From positions 1 through 64,000 of the forward strand of contig CAWBCV010000015.1 in NCBI GenBank assembly GCA_963787425.1: a stretch of DNA of 64,000 nt, given 5' to 3'. A program made the position numbers and the translations under genes. Origin of the DNA: AP-15 sp963787425. Lineage in GTDB: Bacteria > Pseudomonadota > Alphaproteobacteria > ATCC43930 > CGMCC-115725. Each line of letters starts with the position of its first letter. The stretch's first letter is position 1. A model generated the notes under the pieces. That model searched no databases, was not told the DNA's origin, and worked only from the letters and a program-made list of their open reading frames with translations. This document shows positions 55,046 through 64,000 of the stretch, in pieces.

Positions 55046-56761
55046 TCAGTGCTCGGAGGGCCGCGACCGGCGATACGGCCTATAGACCGGCTTCCACATC
55101 TTGCACGCGATGAGGCCATCGAGTTCCTCGTCCTCGAATAGCTCACACTGCCCTTCCGCCCGGGCCTGGCGGGCAATAGCTTTGGCGACGGCGAATGCGA
55201 CCTCGCGCAGTTGCGCCACCGCGGGCAGCAGAGGTGCCTGCACATCCCGTGCGGCGGGTGAGATTTCGGCCAGGACCTTGGCAGCGGCCACAAACATGCC
55301 GTCGGTCACGCGCCTGGCTCTTACTGCCAGAACGCCGAGACCAATGCCGGGAAAGACATAGGCATTGTTCGTCTGGTCGACAGCGAAGGATCGTCCGTCG
55401 CGCACAACAGGCGGGAACGGGCTCCCCGTGCCGATCACCGCGCGGCCCTCGGTCCATGCCATTAAATCTTGCGGCGTCGCCTCGGAACGAGAGGTCGGGT
55501 TCGAGAGCGGAAAGACGATCGGGCGCGCCACCGCCGATGCCATTTTGCGGATTATGTCTTCACGGAAGACGCCGGGCTGACCGGAAACCCCGATCAGCAC
55601 GGTAGGCTTGGCATTGGCGACGACATCGGCCAGTCCGCTCGCATCGGCGCGCGCGCGAGGCCAATTCGCCACTGCATCGGGAGACTGTGCGAACGGCCGT
55701 TGAAAATCGAGGACGCTCGGCATGCCTTCGATGAGCAGACCGTCCCGGTCTATGGCATAGAAGCGGCGCCGCGCTTCGGCTTCGGGCAGGCCCGCATCGA
55801 TCATGACCCGCAGCAGCAGATTTGCGATGCCGATCCCCGCCGAACCGGCGCCGACGATCGCAATCCGCTGGTCGCGGATCGGCTGACCGGTCACCCTGAC
55901 CGCGGCGAGCAAGGTGCCGGCAGCCACCGCCGCGGTACCCTGAATATCGTCGTTGAAGGTACAGAGCCTGTCGCGGTAGCGCTGCAGCATGCGCCCGGCA
56001 TTGGCGCGGGCGAAATCCTCCCACTGCAGCAGTGCATGCGGCCAGCGTTCCAGCACCGCATTCACGAAGGTCTCGACGAAATCGTCGTAATCCTGGCCGC
56101 GTACCCGCTCGTGCCGCCATCCGATATAGACCGGGTCGCCGAGACGCTCGTTATTGTCGGTCCCGACATCGAGCAGGATCGGCAGGGTGGTGGACGGATG
56201 GAGGCCGGCGCAAGCGGTATAGAGCGACAGCTTGCCGATCGGGATGCCCATGCCATCTGCACCCTGGTCTCCCAGACCGAGGATGCGCTCACCATCGCTG
56301 ACGACAATAGCCTCCACCTTATCGAAGCGGGGGTGCGTCAGGATTTCCTTTATCCGGCCGCGCTGCGGCCAACTCAGGAACAAACCACGCGGATAATGCC
56401 AATAATGGCTGAAGGTCTGGCATCCCTCGCCGACCGTCGGGGTGTAGACGAGAGGGAGCATTTCTTCGAGGTTTTGGGTCAGCGCCGCGTAAAAGAGCGT
56501 CTCGTTCGCATCCTGCAATCCTCGCAGGAAGACGTAGCGATCGAGATCGCTGGCGAGCTTGCGCATTGCCTGAAGACGCCGCGCCGACTGCACTTCCAAT
56601 GTCCCGACATGAGGCGGCAGGAGGCCGTGGAGTGCAAAGGCGGTTCGCTCTTCGTCGCCGAAGGCGGTCCCTTTGTTCAGCATCGGGTTGGTGAGCAGCG
56701 CCGTCCCTTCGAGCTCGGTCTCCACGAAATCCGCTTGCGCGGCCGGGCCCTCATCAGTCAT
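55046..56761 (-). CDS. maeA: NAD-type malic enzyme (malolactic/oxaloacetate-decarboxylating, MaeA-like)
   Basis: Malic enzyme converts malate to pyruvate and CO2 with reduction of NAD(P). ATG 56761, with AAGGAG eight bases upstream, gives 571 residues, the size of the MaeA type and not the phosphotransacetylase fusion. Motifs: MLPLVYTPTVGEGCQTFSHY near 105, VVSDGERILGLGDQGADGMG, the metal-binding TFNDDIQGTAAVAAGTLLAA, and the nucleotide loop IVGAGSAGIGIANLLLR. The open frame extends upstream to 56887 without family similarity. It is read towards the 5S gene, 35 bases from it. Confidence 0.93.
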   Translation of the reverse strand: MTDEGPAAQADFVETELEGTALLTNPMLNKGTAFGDEERTAFALHGLLPPHVGTLEVQSARRLQAMRKLASDLDRYVFLRGLQDANETLFYAALTQNLEEMLPLVYTPTVGEGCQTFSHYWHYPRGLFLSWPQRGRIKEILTHPRFDKVEAIVVSDGERILGLGDQGADGMGIPIGKLSLYTACAGLHPSTTLPILLDVGTDNNERLGDPVYIGWRHERVRGQDYDDFVETFVNAVLERWPHALLQWEDFARANAGRMLQRYRDRLCTFNDDIQGTAAVAAGTLLAAVRVTGQPIRDQRIAIVGAGSAGIGIANLLLRVMIDAGLPEAEARRRFYAIDRDGLLIEGMPSVLDFQRPFAQSPDAVANWPRARADASGLADVVANAKPTVLIGVSGQPGVFREDIIRKMASAVARPIVFPLSNPTSRSEATPQDLMAWTEGRAVIGTGSPFPPVVRDGRSFAVDQTNNAYVFPGIGLGVLAVRARRVTDGMFVAAAKVLAEISPAARDVQAPLLPAVAQLREVAFAVAKAIARQARAEGQCELFEDEELDGLIACKMWKPVYRPYRRSRPSEH

Positions 56762-56805
56762 GCGGGGTGCTCCTTTCACCGCCTCAATTGGCGCGTTCCG
56801 GCCGC

Positions 56806-58056
56806 TCAATCGAGCATGATCCGCACGCCGGTGGCGCCGTTGAGCAGACGTTTCAAATGAAAGCTCACGAGCTGGTCGTCGCCGCATAGACCAAGCAAAG
56901 CGGCAAATGTCGGCATTGCGCTCGGGTCCCCTGCTTCGAGTTTGCGGAAGGCGTCCAGGTAGGCCCGGGTTGCCTGAGTCTCATACTCTTCCGAGGAGAG
57001 CGGCTCGAACGCCCGTAAGGGTTCGCTGCGCCCGCGCAACAGCAGGTCGCCGACTGGCCTGGCCGTAAAACCGGGGACGCGCGCCGCCACACTCTCGCCG
57101 ACGCAGATGCGGGTCCCGAGCTGTTTGTTCGCCGCTTCGAGCCGCGCTGCCGTGTTCACCGTGTCGCCATAGGCGGTGTAGTCGAAGTAGCGGTGGCCGC
57201 CGAAATTTCCGACAATTGCCGGGCCGGCATTGAGGCCGAGGCGGGTCGCCCCAAGGACAACCCCTTTTTCCTCCCAGCGCTTGACGAAGGATTGGGAGCG
57301 GACGTCCAGTTCCAGTGCACAGGCGACCGCGCGGGCCGCATGATCGGGTTGCTCGGTCGGCGCCCCGAACAGCACGTGCAGGGCGTCGCCGACAATCTTC
57401 ACGACGGTTCCGCCGTGCGCGAACACAGTGTCGGTCATCTCGCCGAGATAATCGTTGAGCAGCGGCGCGATGACGTCCGGCTCGAGGGTCTCGACGAGGG
57501 TCGTAAACCCGGCCATGTCGGTGAACAGCGAGGTGATCTCGCGCCGCTGGCCGCCGAGATCGACGGCCTCGGGATCGCTCGCCAGCCGCTCGGCCAGATT
57601 GGGGGAGAAATACCGGGACAAGAGCGCATGTGCCCGTTCCGCGGCAATCTGCCGGCGCCGCGCCTCGCGCAAGGTTTCGATGTGGCGCAATGTCTTGTTG
57701 ATCGTCGTCTCGAGGTCGGCGAAATCGATCGGCTTGGTCAGGAAATCGAAGGCTCCGCGGTTCATCGCGGTTCGGATATTGGCCATATCGCCATAGGCGG
57801 ACACGATGACCGTGGAGAGCGGGTCATCGCCCTCCTGGATTTTTTGCAAAAGGGTGAGCCCGTCCATGCGGGGCATGTTGATGTCGCTCACTACCATGTC
57901 GACAACGCTGGCATTGCCTAGCATTTCGAGTGCCTCGGCGCCGTCGCGGGCGAACAGAAACTTGACTTGGCCGTCCCGGATCTGGCGGCGAAACTTCTGC
58001 TGGACGAGGGTTTCCAGGTCGGGCTCGTCGTCGACCAGCAGGATCGTCGAGGTCAT
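56806..58056 (-). CDS. Response regulator fused to class III adenylate/guanylate cyclase domain
   Basis: The 416-residue protein starts with a receiver domain (STILLVDDEPDLETLVQQKF, phospho-acceptor in VVSDINMPRMDGL near residue 57, and the TKPIDFADL end). After a linker and a coiled helix (HIETLREARRRQIAAERAHA) comes the class III cyclase domain, with LFTDMAGFTTLVETLEPDV (metal-binding D), KIVGDALHVLFGAP and DYTAYGDTVNTAARLEAANK. It should make cAMP or cGMP when phosphorylated. No cognate kinase is near. The frame goes to 58731, but ATG 58056 with AAAGGGG is the likely start. It is divergent from glpK. Confidence 0.92.
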   Translation of the reverse strand: MTSTILLVDDEPDLETLVQQKFRRQIRDGQVKFLFARDGAEALEMLGNASVVDMVVSDINMPRMDGLTLLQKIQEGDDPLSTVIVSAYGDMANIRTAMNRGAFDFLTKPIDFADLETTINKTLRHIETLREARRRQIAAERAHALLSRYFSPNLAERLASDPEAVDLGGQRREITSLFTDMAGFTTLVETLEPDVIAPLLNDYLGEMTDTVFAHGGTVVKIVGDALHVLFGAPTEQPDHAARAVACALELDVRSQSFVKRWEEKGVVLGATRLGLNAGPAIVGNFGGHRYFDYTAYGDTVNTAARLEAANKQLGTRICVGESVAARVPGFTARPVGDLLLRGRSEPLRAFEPLSSEEYETQATRAYLDAFRKLEAGDPSAMPTFAALLGLCGDDQLVSFHLKRLLNGATGVRIMLD

Positions 58057-58244
58057 GCCCCTTTCCCCGCTCCTTGGTGACAACATCGATCGGCTCGTCG
58101 ATGATCCCCTTGCCGAGACTGATTTGCGCGTCCTGACATTCCGTCGCCGCCTCGCCTGCCGAGCGCCTCTCAAGGTCGATGATAGCAGACGTTGCGGCGA
58201 CAAAGAGGCATGGATCGGCGGCGCAGAGGAGTTTGGTATCGTTG

Positions 58245-59730
<1,486 letters not shown>

Positions 59731-59734
<4 letters not shown>

Positions 59735-60045
59735 ACCTTCTCTCCTCGCTCCCCGACGCGCGGGCAGCCGAACAGGTCACGACATTGCTGAGCCGGCCCG
59801 GTTTGCGTGTCGAACGGATCGTCTCGCTGGGTCAAGCGAGCCCGCCAGGGTTTTGGTACGACCAGGCGGAGGGCGAATGGGTGCTTGTGCTCGCCGGCGC
59901 TGCCAAGTTGCGGTTTGTCGACGAGCCCGAGCCGCGCTTGTTGCGCGCCGGCAACTCACTCGACATCGCCCCGCACCGCCGCCACCGTGTCGACTGGACC
60001 GAGCCGGCAACCCCGACCGTGTGGCTCGCCCTGTTCTACGGGTAA
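59731..60045 (+). CDS. Small cupin-domain protein
   Basis: GTG 59731 overlaps the glpK stop as GTGA and gives 104 residues. The single cupin barrel shows PPGFWYDQAEGEWVLVLAG with a conserved glutamate and AGNSLDIAPHRRHRVDW with conserved histidines, then VWLALFYG at the end. This matches a common short cupin of proteobacteria without a known substrate. Coupling to glpK suggests joint expression, but not a shared function. Confidence 0.85.
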
Positions 60046-60294
60046 CGCCACCCGTCACCCATCCAACCTTAACCCAATGGAGGTTTCCTTTACAGGTTGG
60101 TTCGGCGAGAAATGCGAAGATTCGACTATTTCGCAGGGAACAGGACAAATAGATGATGAAGTTGCGTCGGTTCTCCTTACAGATCCACTGCTGAGTCCGA
60201 GTGTGGTTTGTCTAAAGCATTGAATCCAAACCTGTTATTGGGATGGCACGTGATGTGCATGTCGGGGTTCTAGTGGTCTTTAAGGAGGATTTTC

Positions 60295-60852
60295 ATGATT
60301 ACTCGGCTCTTAGTCGGAGCAGTTGTTGTGGGGCTCATGTCCCTCGCGACTTCTGCGCACGCGATTCCAATTGCTGCAGGGAGCGTACTGTCCCTGAATG
60401 GATCCAACTCATTCACCTCTACGTCAATCTCTTTCAGCAATCCGGCGAACATCGGCGGGGCCCCGAGCGGCAGCTTCGCCATATTGACTACTTGCACGGG
60501 CTGCGTGACGATGATTGGCGGCTTCGACACCGGAACTGCGACGCCGTTCCAGCTTTATACCGCAACAGAAGGTGCGATCACCACGACCCTGCAAGTCTCG
60601 TCCTCTGCCTTTGGTTTCGTTGGCGGGACTCTGCCTGATCTAACCATTACCGGGGCTGGCACCTTGACTTTGACCGGATTTGATCCGACACCCGGAAACT
60701 ACATTTTGACAACCCAAGGTCCGACGAGTGTGAGTGTCACTTTCTCTGTGACGTCCGTTGCTGCGGCAGTACCGGAACCGGCATCGCTCGCGATTCTCGG
60801 CGGCGCCCTGCTTGCCTTGGGTATTGGCCGTAATCGGCGCAAAAACAGATAA
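60295..60852 (+). CDS. PEP-CTERM sorting-signal protein, secreted
   Basis: The 185-residue product starts with a signal peptide (LLVGAVVVGLMSLATSAHAI, cut after AHA near residue 23). The middle is a serine/threonine-rich beta-strand segment with one CTGC pair. It ends in the PEP-CTERM motif VPEPASLAILGGALLALGIG and NRRKNR (V-P-E-P, hydrophobic stretch, basic tail). Such proteins are processed by exosortase at the outer envelope and are often linked to extracellular polymer or biofilm. No exosortase is in this window. An AAGGAGG site lies eight bases upstream. A strong terminator follows. Confidence 0.88.
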   Translation: MITRLLVGAVVVGLMSLATSAHAIPIAAGSVLSLNGSNSFTSTSISFSNPANIGGAPSGSFAILTTCTGCVTMIGGFDTGTATPFQLYTATEGAITTTLQVSSSAFGFVGGTLPDLTITGAGTLTLTGFDPTPGNYILTTQGPTSVSVTFSVTSVAAAVPEPASLAILGGALLALGIGRNRRKNR

Positions 60853-60874
60853 CGAATTTACACACGTTTCGACT

Positions 60875-60902
60875 GACGGCGCCATCAGGCGCCGTCTTTT
60901 TG
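60875..60902 (+). terminator. Rho-independent terminator after the PEP-CTERM gene
   Basis: A 9-bp perfect stem GACGGCGCC/GGCGCCGTC with an ATCA loop, followed by TTTTT. This is the clearest factor-independent terminator in the window, and it isolates the PEP-CTERM gene from the following one. Confidence 0.9.
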
Positions 60903-61031
60903 TGTGCCGAACATGATCAACAGCTTGGAGGTGGAAGTCCTCTACCCAGCCTCAAGTCGGCCCAGCCTCAAGTCCGGGCGACTCGCTGACGGCGCGGGTG
61001 TAGCCTAAGCGGGGCATCTCTGGGGGTGATC

Positions 61032-64000
61032 ATGTTGCGCGCGTTGTTGGTGCTGTGCCTGGTGTCGGTCGCTGCGGCGGCGCCGGGCCAGGAATACCAA
61101 TCGAAGGACTTAGCCGAGGCGGCCAGTGATTGGCGCCGGGAATTGATCGAGCGCATCCCGGCCAACAAGCGCCAACCGACGATGATTGCCGGGTGGCGGC
61201 GCATGGCTGAGGGCGATTACCGCGAAAAACGCTATGCCGCCGCGGTCGACGAATTGACCCGCGCGATCGTAAACGGCGCCGATGACGGTCTCGTCTGGCT
61301 CAGGCTCGCGCAGTCAGAGCTCGCCGCCGAAGACGACCATGCGATGGCGAGCGCCTATAACGCGTATCTGAAATCGACCGATCCGGTCGAGCGCGGCGTG
61401 GCGCTGTTTGTGATCGGCCGCGACTACGACCGCCACGACAAGCAAAAGGAGGCGCTCGCCGCGTTCGACGCCGGCCTCACCTTCACCCAATCGCCTTCGG
61501 TTGCCGAGCGCGCCGAGCAGCTGCGCCGACTCGTTGCGTTCCGCGTCACCAAAGTCGAGGTCCAGGCCGAAGCGGAATGGGGTCGTGCTTGCCTCAGGTT
61601 CAACGAAAACATCGCGAGCAAGGGCGACCTCTCCTATGGCTCCTTTGTACGCAGTCAACCGCCGCTTGACGGCATCGTGACAGCGCGCGGCGACACGATG
61701 TGCCTCGACGGCATGAAGCATGGGGGAAACTACAACATAGAGATCCTAGCTGGCCTGCCGGCTGCTACCGGCGAACGGCTGAGTGAGACCTTCACGGCGC
61801 GGGTTGTCGTTCCCGACCGCAAGCCGCAGCTGCGCTTCTCCGGCACCGGCTATGTCCTACCCAAGCAAGGCACGTCGGGGCTGCCGCTGACCACAGTCAA
61901 TCTGGACAAGGTCAAACTGCGGTTGCTGCGGGTCAACGAGCGCAACCTAGTCCCGAGCATCGACGCCGAGCGGCTGACAATGAATTTTTCGTCTTTCGAG
62001 GTGGACGAAATCATCAACCGCACCGGCAGCCTCGTCTGGGAGGGCGAGATGGCGATAGCCGGCGAGCGCAACCGGCCGGTCACCACCGCCATTCCGCTCA
62101 AGGACATGCTCCGCGAAAAGGGTCCCGGCATCTATCTCGCCGTCGCCGAACGTACCGACCTGATGCAGGACCAGTATTCCGAGCCGACGACGAACTGGGT
62201 GCTCGTCTCCAATCTCGGTTTGGCGGCTTATAAGGGCGCGGATGGCCTCGCGGTCGATGTCCGCTCACTCGCCGACGGCAAACCGATGTCCGGCGTCGCG
62301 GTTCGGCTTTACGCCCGCAACAACGGTGAACTCGCCGCAATCACCACGGATGCGGGTGGGATCGGGCGCATCGCCGGGGGCTTGCTGCGCGGCAGCGGCG
62401 GCGATGAGCCGTTTCTAGTGACGGCGCACGGTCCGGACAGCGACTTCAACTTTCTCGAAATCGGCCGTCCCGCTTTCGATCTGAGCGACCGCGGCGTGAG
62501 CGGCCGGCCGCAGCCTGGGCCGGTCGACGCTTTTCTTTACACCGACCGAGGGATTTATCGGCCCGGTGAGACGGTCGAGCTGATTGCGCTGGTGCGCGAC
62601 GACAAGGCCGATGCAATGTCGAGCCTGCCGGTCGGATTGCGGCTATTGCGGCCCGACGGCGTCGAGGTCGAGAAGCGGCGGCCGACGGGGGATCGGCTGG
62701 GCGCCTATCGAGAAAGCTTTGCACTGCCGCGCGATGCGCGCTTTGGCGCGTGGCGGGTCGAATTGCGGCTCGACCCGAAAGCGCCGCCGATCGGCACCGC
62801 GGAGTTCCGCGTCGAGGATTTCGTGCCGCCACAGCTCAAGGTCGAGTTGGCCGCCGCCGACGGGCCGATCCGACCCGGCGAGACGTTCCCGGTCGATGTC
62901 GGCGCCCGCTATTATTACGGCGCGCCGGGAGCCGGTTTGGCGATCGAGGCGGAAGCGGTGATCTCGCTCGACGAGAGCCCATTCCCGACGCATCCGGGCT
63001 TCCAGTTCGGCCTCGTCGGCGAGGAATTCACCGGCGATCGCCGCGACATCGAGGGTCCGACGACCGACGAGAACGGCAAGGCGCGGCTGTCGGTGACGCT
63101 GAACGATCTGCCGGACCTGACCCGCCCTCTCGCCGCGACGATCCGGGTCGGCGTGTTCGAACCGAGCGGGCGTGCGGTCTACGACACTGTGAGCCGGCCG
63201 ATCCGGCAACGACCGGTGGTGATCGGGCTGCGCTCGCCCACCGGCGAGGACGCAGTTCCGGAAGGGGCCGAGGCCAAGCTCGAGGTGATCGCGGTCGATC
63301 CGCAGGGCTCGGCGATCGCGGTCAACGGTCTACGCTTCGAGCTGTTGCGCGAGACCTGGGAGTACCGCTGGTATTCGGTCAACGGCGTGTGGCGCCACAA
63401 ATCGCATATCCGCAGTCAGCCGATCGATACCGGCACAATCGACGTCCCCGCCGATGCGCCGGCGAACCTGGCGCGGCAATTGCCCGCGGGGCGCTATCGC
63501 TGGGAGGTGACCGATCCGGCGGGCGGCGCACAGTCGAGCCTCAGGTTTCATGTCGGCTGGTGGGTCGAGGCCGAGCAGCCGGATGTCCCCGACAAGCTCG
63601 AGGCGGCTCTGGACAAGGCGAGCTACCAGCCGGGAGATACCGCCAAGCTGTTCATCAAGGCGCCGTTCGCCGGCCAGGCTGAGCTGGCGATCGCTTCTGG
63701 CCGGATCCTGTCGCTTCGCGCGCTGAGCCTGCCGGCGGACGGTGCCACGTTAGAAATCCCGGTCGACTCCTCGTGGGCCAACGGCGTTTATGCGTTGGTC
63801 AGCGCCTATCGGCCTACCGACGCCCCGGGTCCGCAACAGCGCGGGCCGGAGCGGGCCGTCGGTGTCGCCTGGCTAGGGATCGATACGAGCGCCCGCACCC
63901 TCGCGCCGACGCTCGCCGCTCCCCATGTCTTGCGCCCGCGCGGCCCGGTCGAGATTCCGGTCAAGGTGGCGGGGCTCGCCGCGGGCGAGGAGGCCTACGT
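61032..64000 (+). CDS. Alpha-2-macroglobulin-family protein, N-terminal part, cut by window edge
   Basis: The frame from ATG 61032 is open to the window end (about 990 residues). It starts with a signal peptide (LLVLCLVSVAAAAPGQEY). A helical repeat-like region follows (RYAAAVDELTRAIVNGADDG, VERGVALFVIGRDYDRHDKQ), then macroglobulin-like beta domains. The diagnostic TDRGIYRPGETVELIALVRD lies near residue 505, a family signature. The thioester and bait regions would lie downstream. Bacterial members trap proteases in the periplasm and usually pair with penicillin-binding protein 1C (pbpC), which would be outside this window. It has no visible strong ribosome site. Confidence 0.88.
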   Translation, partial: MLRALLVLCLVSVAAAAPGQEYQSKDLAEAASDWRRELIERIPANKRQPTMIAGWRRMAEGDYREKRYAAAVDELTRAIVNGADDGLVWLRLAQSELAAEDDHAMASAYNAYLKSTDPVERGVALFVIGRDYDRHDKQKEALAAFDAGLTFTQSPSVAERAEQLRRLVAFRVTKVEVQAEAEWGRACLRFNENIASKGDLSYGSFVRSQPPLDGIVTARGDTMCLDGMKHGGNYNIEILAGLPAATGERLSETFTARVVVPDRKPQLRFSGTGYVLPKQGTSGLPLTTVNLDKVKLRLLRVNERNLVPSIDAERLTMNFSSFEVDEIINRTGSLVWEGEMAIAGERNRPVTTAIPLKDMLREKGPGIYLAVAERTDLMQDQYSEPTTNWVLVSNLGLAAYKGADGLAVDVRSLADGKPMSGVAVRLYARNNGELAAITTDAGGIGRIAGGLLRGSGGDEPFLVTAHGPDSDFNFLEIGRPAFDLSDRGVSGRPQPGPVDAFLYTDRGIYRPGETVELIALVRDDKADAMSSLPVGLRLLRPDGVEVEKRRPTGDRLGAYRESFALPRDARFGAWRVELRLDPKAPPIGTAEFRVEDFVPPQLKVELAAADGPIRPGETFPVDVGARYYYGAPGAGLAIEAEAVISLDESPFPTHPGFQFGLVGEEFTGDRRDIEGPTTDENGKARLSVTLNDLPDLTRPLAATIRVGVFEPSGRAVYDTVSRPIRQRPVVIGLRSPTGEDAVPEGAEAKLEVIAVDPQGSAIAVNGLRFELLRETWEYRWYSVNGVWRHKSHIRSQPIDTGTIDVPADAPANLARQLPAGRYRWEVTDPAGGAQSSLRFHVGWWVEAEQPDVPDKLEAALDKASYQPGDTAKLFIKAPFAGQAELAIASGRILSLRALSLPADGATLEIPVDSSWANGVYALVSAYRPTDAPGPQQRGPERAVGVAWLGIDTSARTLAPTLAAPHVLRPRGPVEIPVKVAGLAAGEEAY

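Noticed and set aside
55469..56860. 463-codon open frame on the plus strand
   Set aside because: Antisense to the malic enzyme gene.

Overview
The window looks like chromosomal DNA of a GC-rich alphaproteobacterium, probably close to the Rhodospirillales. The 16S rRNA has alphaproteobacterial character. The tmRNA gene is the permuted two-piece form. The block mltA, Tim44-like, secB, dnaQ, coaE, aroE, maf, ppsR, hemE, hemH, hemJ, rho is the one usually found around the alphaproteobacterial replication origin, and mmcB and the alpha-type sspB fit the same group.

Layout. (a) 1-13.1 kb lies mostly on the minus strand: an ABC exporter fragment, mmcB, hldE, an Smr-domain gene, lutCBA, mltA, a Tim44-like gene, a broken histidine phosphatase, secB, dnaQ-coaE-aroE, a broken maf and ppsR. 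(b) 13.09-13.49 kb is a candidate oriC with DnaA-box-like sites and an AT-rich stretch. Genes point away from it on both sides. (c) 13.5-17.5 kb holds hemE, a frameshifted hemH, hemJ and rho. (d) 17.5-30.1 kb holds qor, yyaL, a Rieske oxygenase/amidohydrolase/carboxymuconolactone-decarboxylase cluster, an M15 peptidase, a frameshifted CoA-binding gene and metY, ssrA next to sspB, a GNAT gene and fumarase. (e) 30.1-42.9 kb holds an ECF sigma/anti-sigma/periplasmic sensor cassette, a LysM protein, a LOG-family gene, an isocitrate dehydrogenase locus, small metabolic genes, two peptidoglycan genes and recQ. (f) 43.2-49.0 kb holds a TAXI binding protein and a SoeABC-like molybdoenzyme operon. (g) 49.0-55.0 kb is a complete rrn operon (16S-Ile-Ala-23S-5S). 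(h) 55-64 kb holds malic enzyme, a response-regulator cyclase, a frameshifted glpK, a cupin, a PEP-CTERM protein and the start of an alpha-2-macroglobulin-like protein.

Two observations stand out. First, a complete monomeric-type isocitrate dehydrogenase gene lies between what read as the N-terminal and C-terminal remnants of an ordinary dimeric-type icd gene. This looks like in-place replacement of one enzyme family by an unrelated one. Second, the rrn operon carries four palindromes built from the same tandem heptamer (about CAGARRT): in the 16S-tRNA spacer, between the two tRNAs, and as intervening sequences at the 23S sites corresponding to helix 25 and helix 45. The last encloses a four-helix-bundle (S23-type) gene.

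The window has an unusual number of coding lesions. There are one-base indels in the ABC gene, maf, hemH, the CoA-binding gene, metY (two), glpK and the icd C-terminal remnant, and in-frame stops in the phosphatase, maf (two) and the icd N-terminal remnant. Some lie in homopolymers and could be sequencing errors; the substitution-type stops look more like real decay. This cannot be settled from one sequence.
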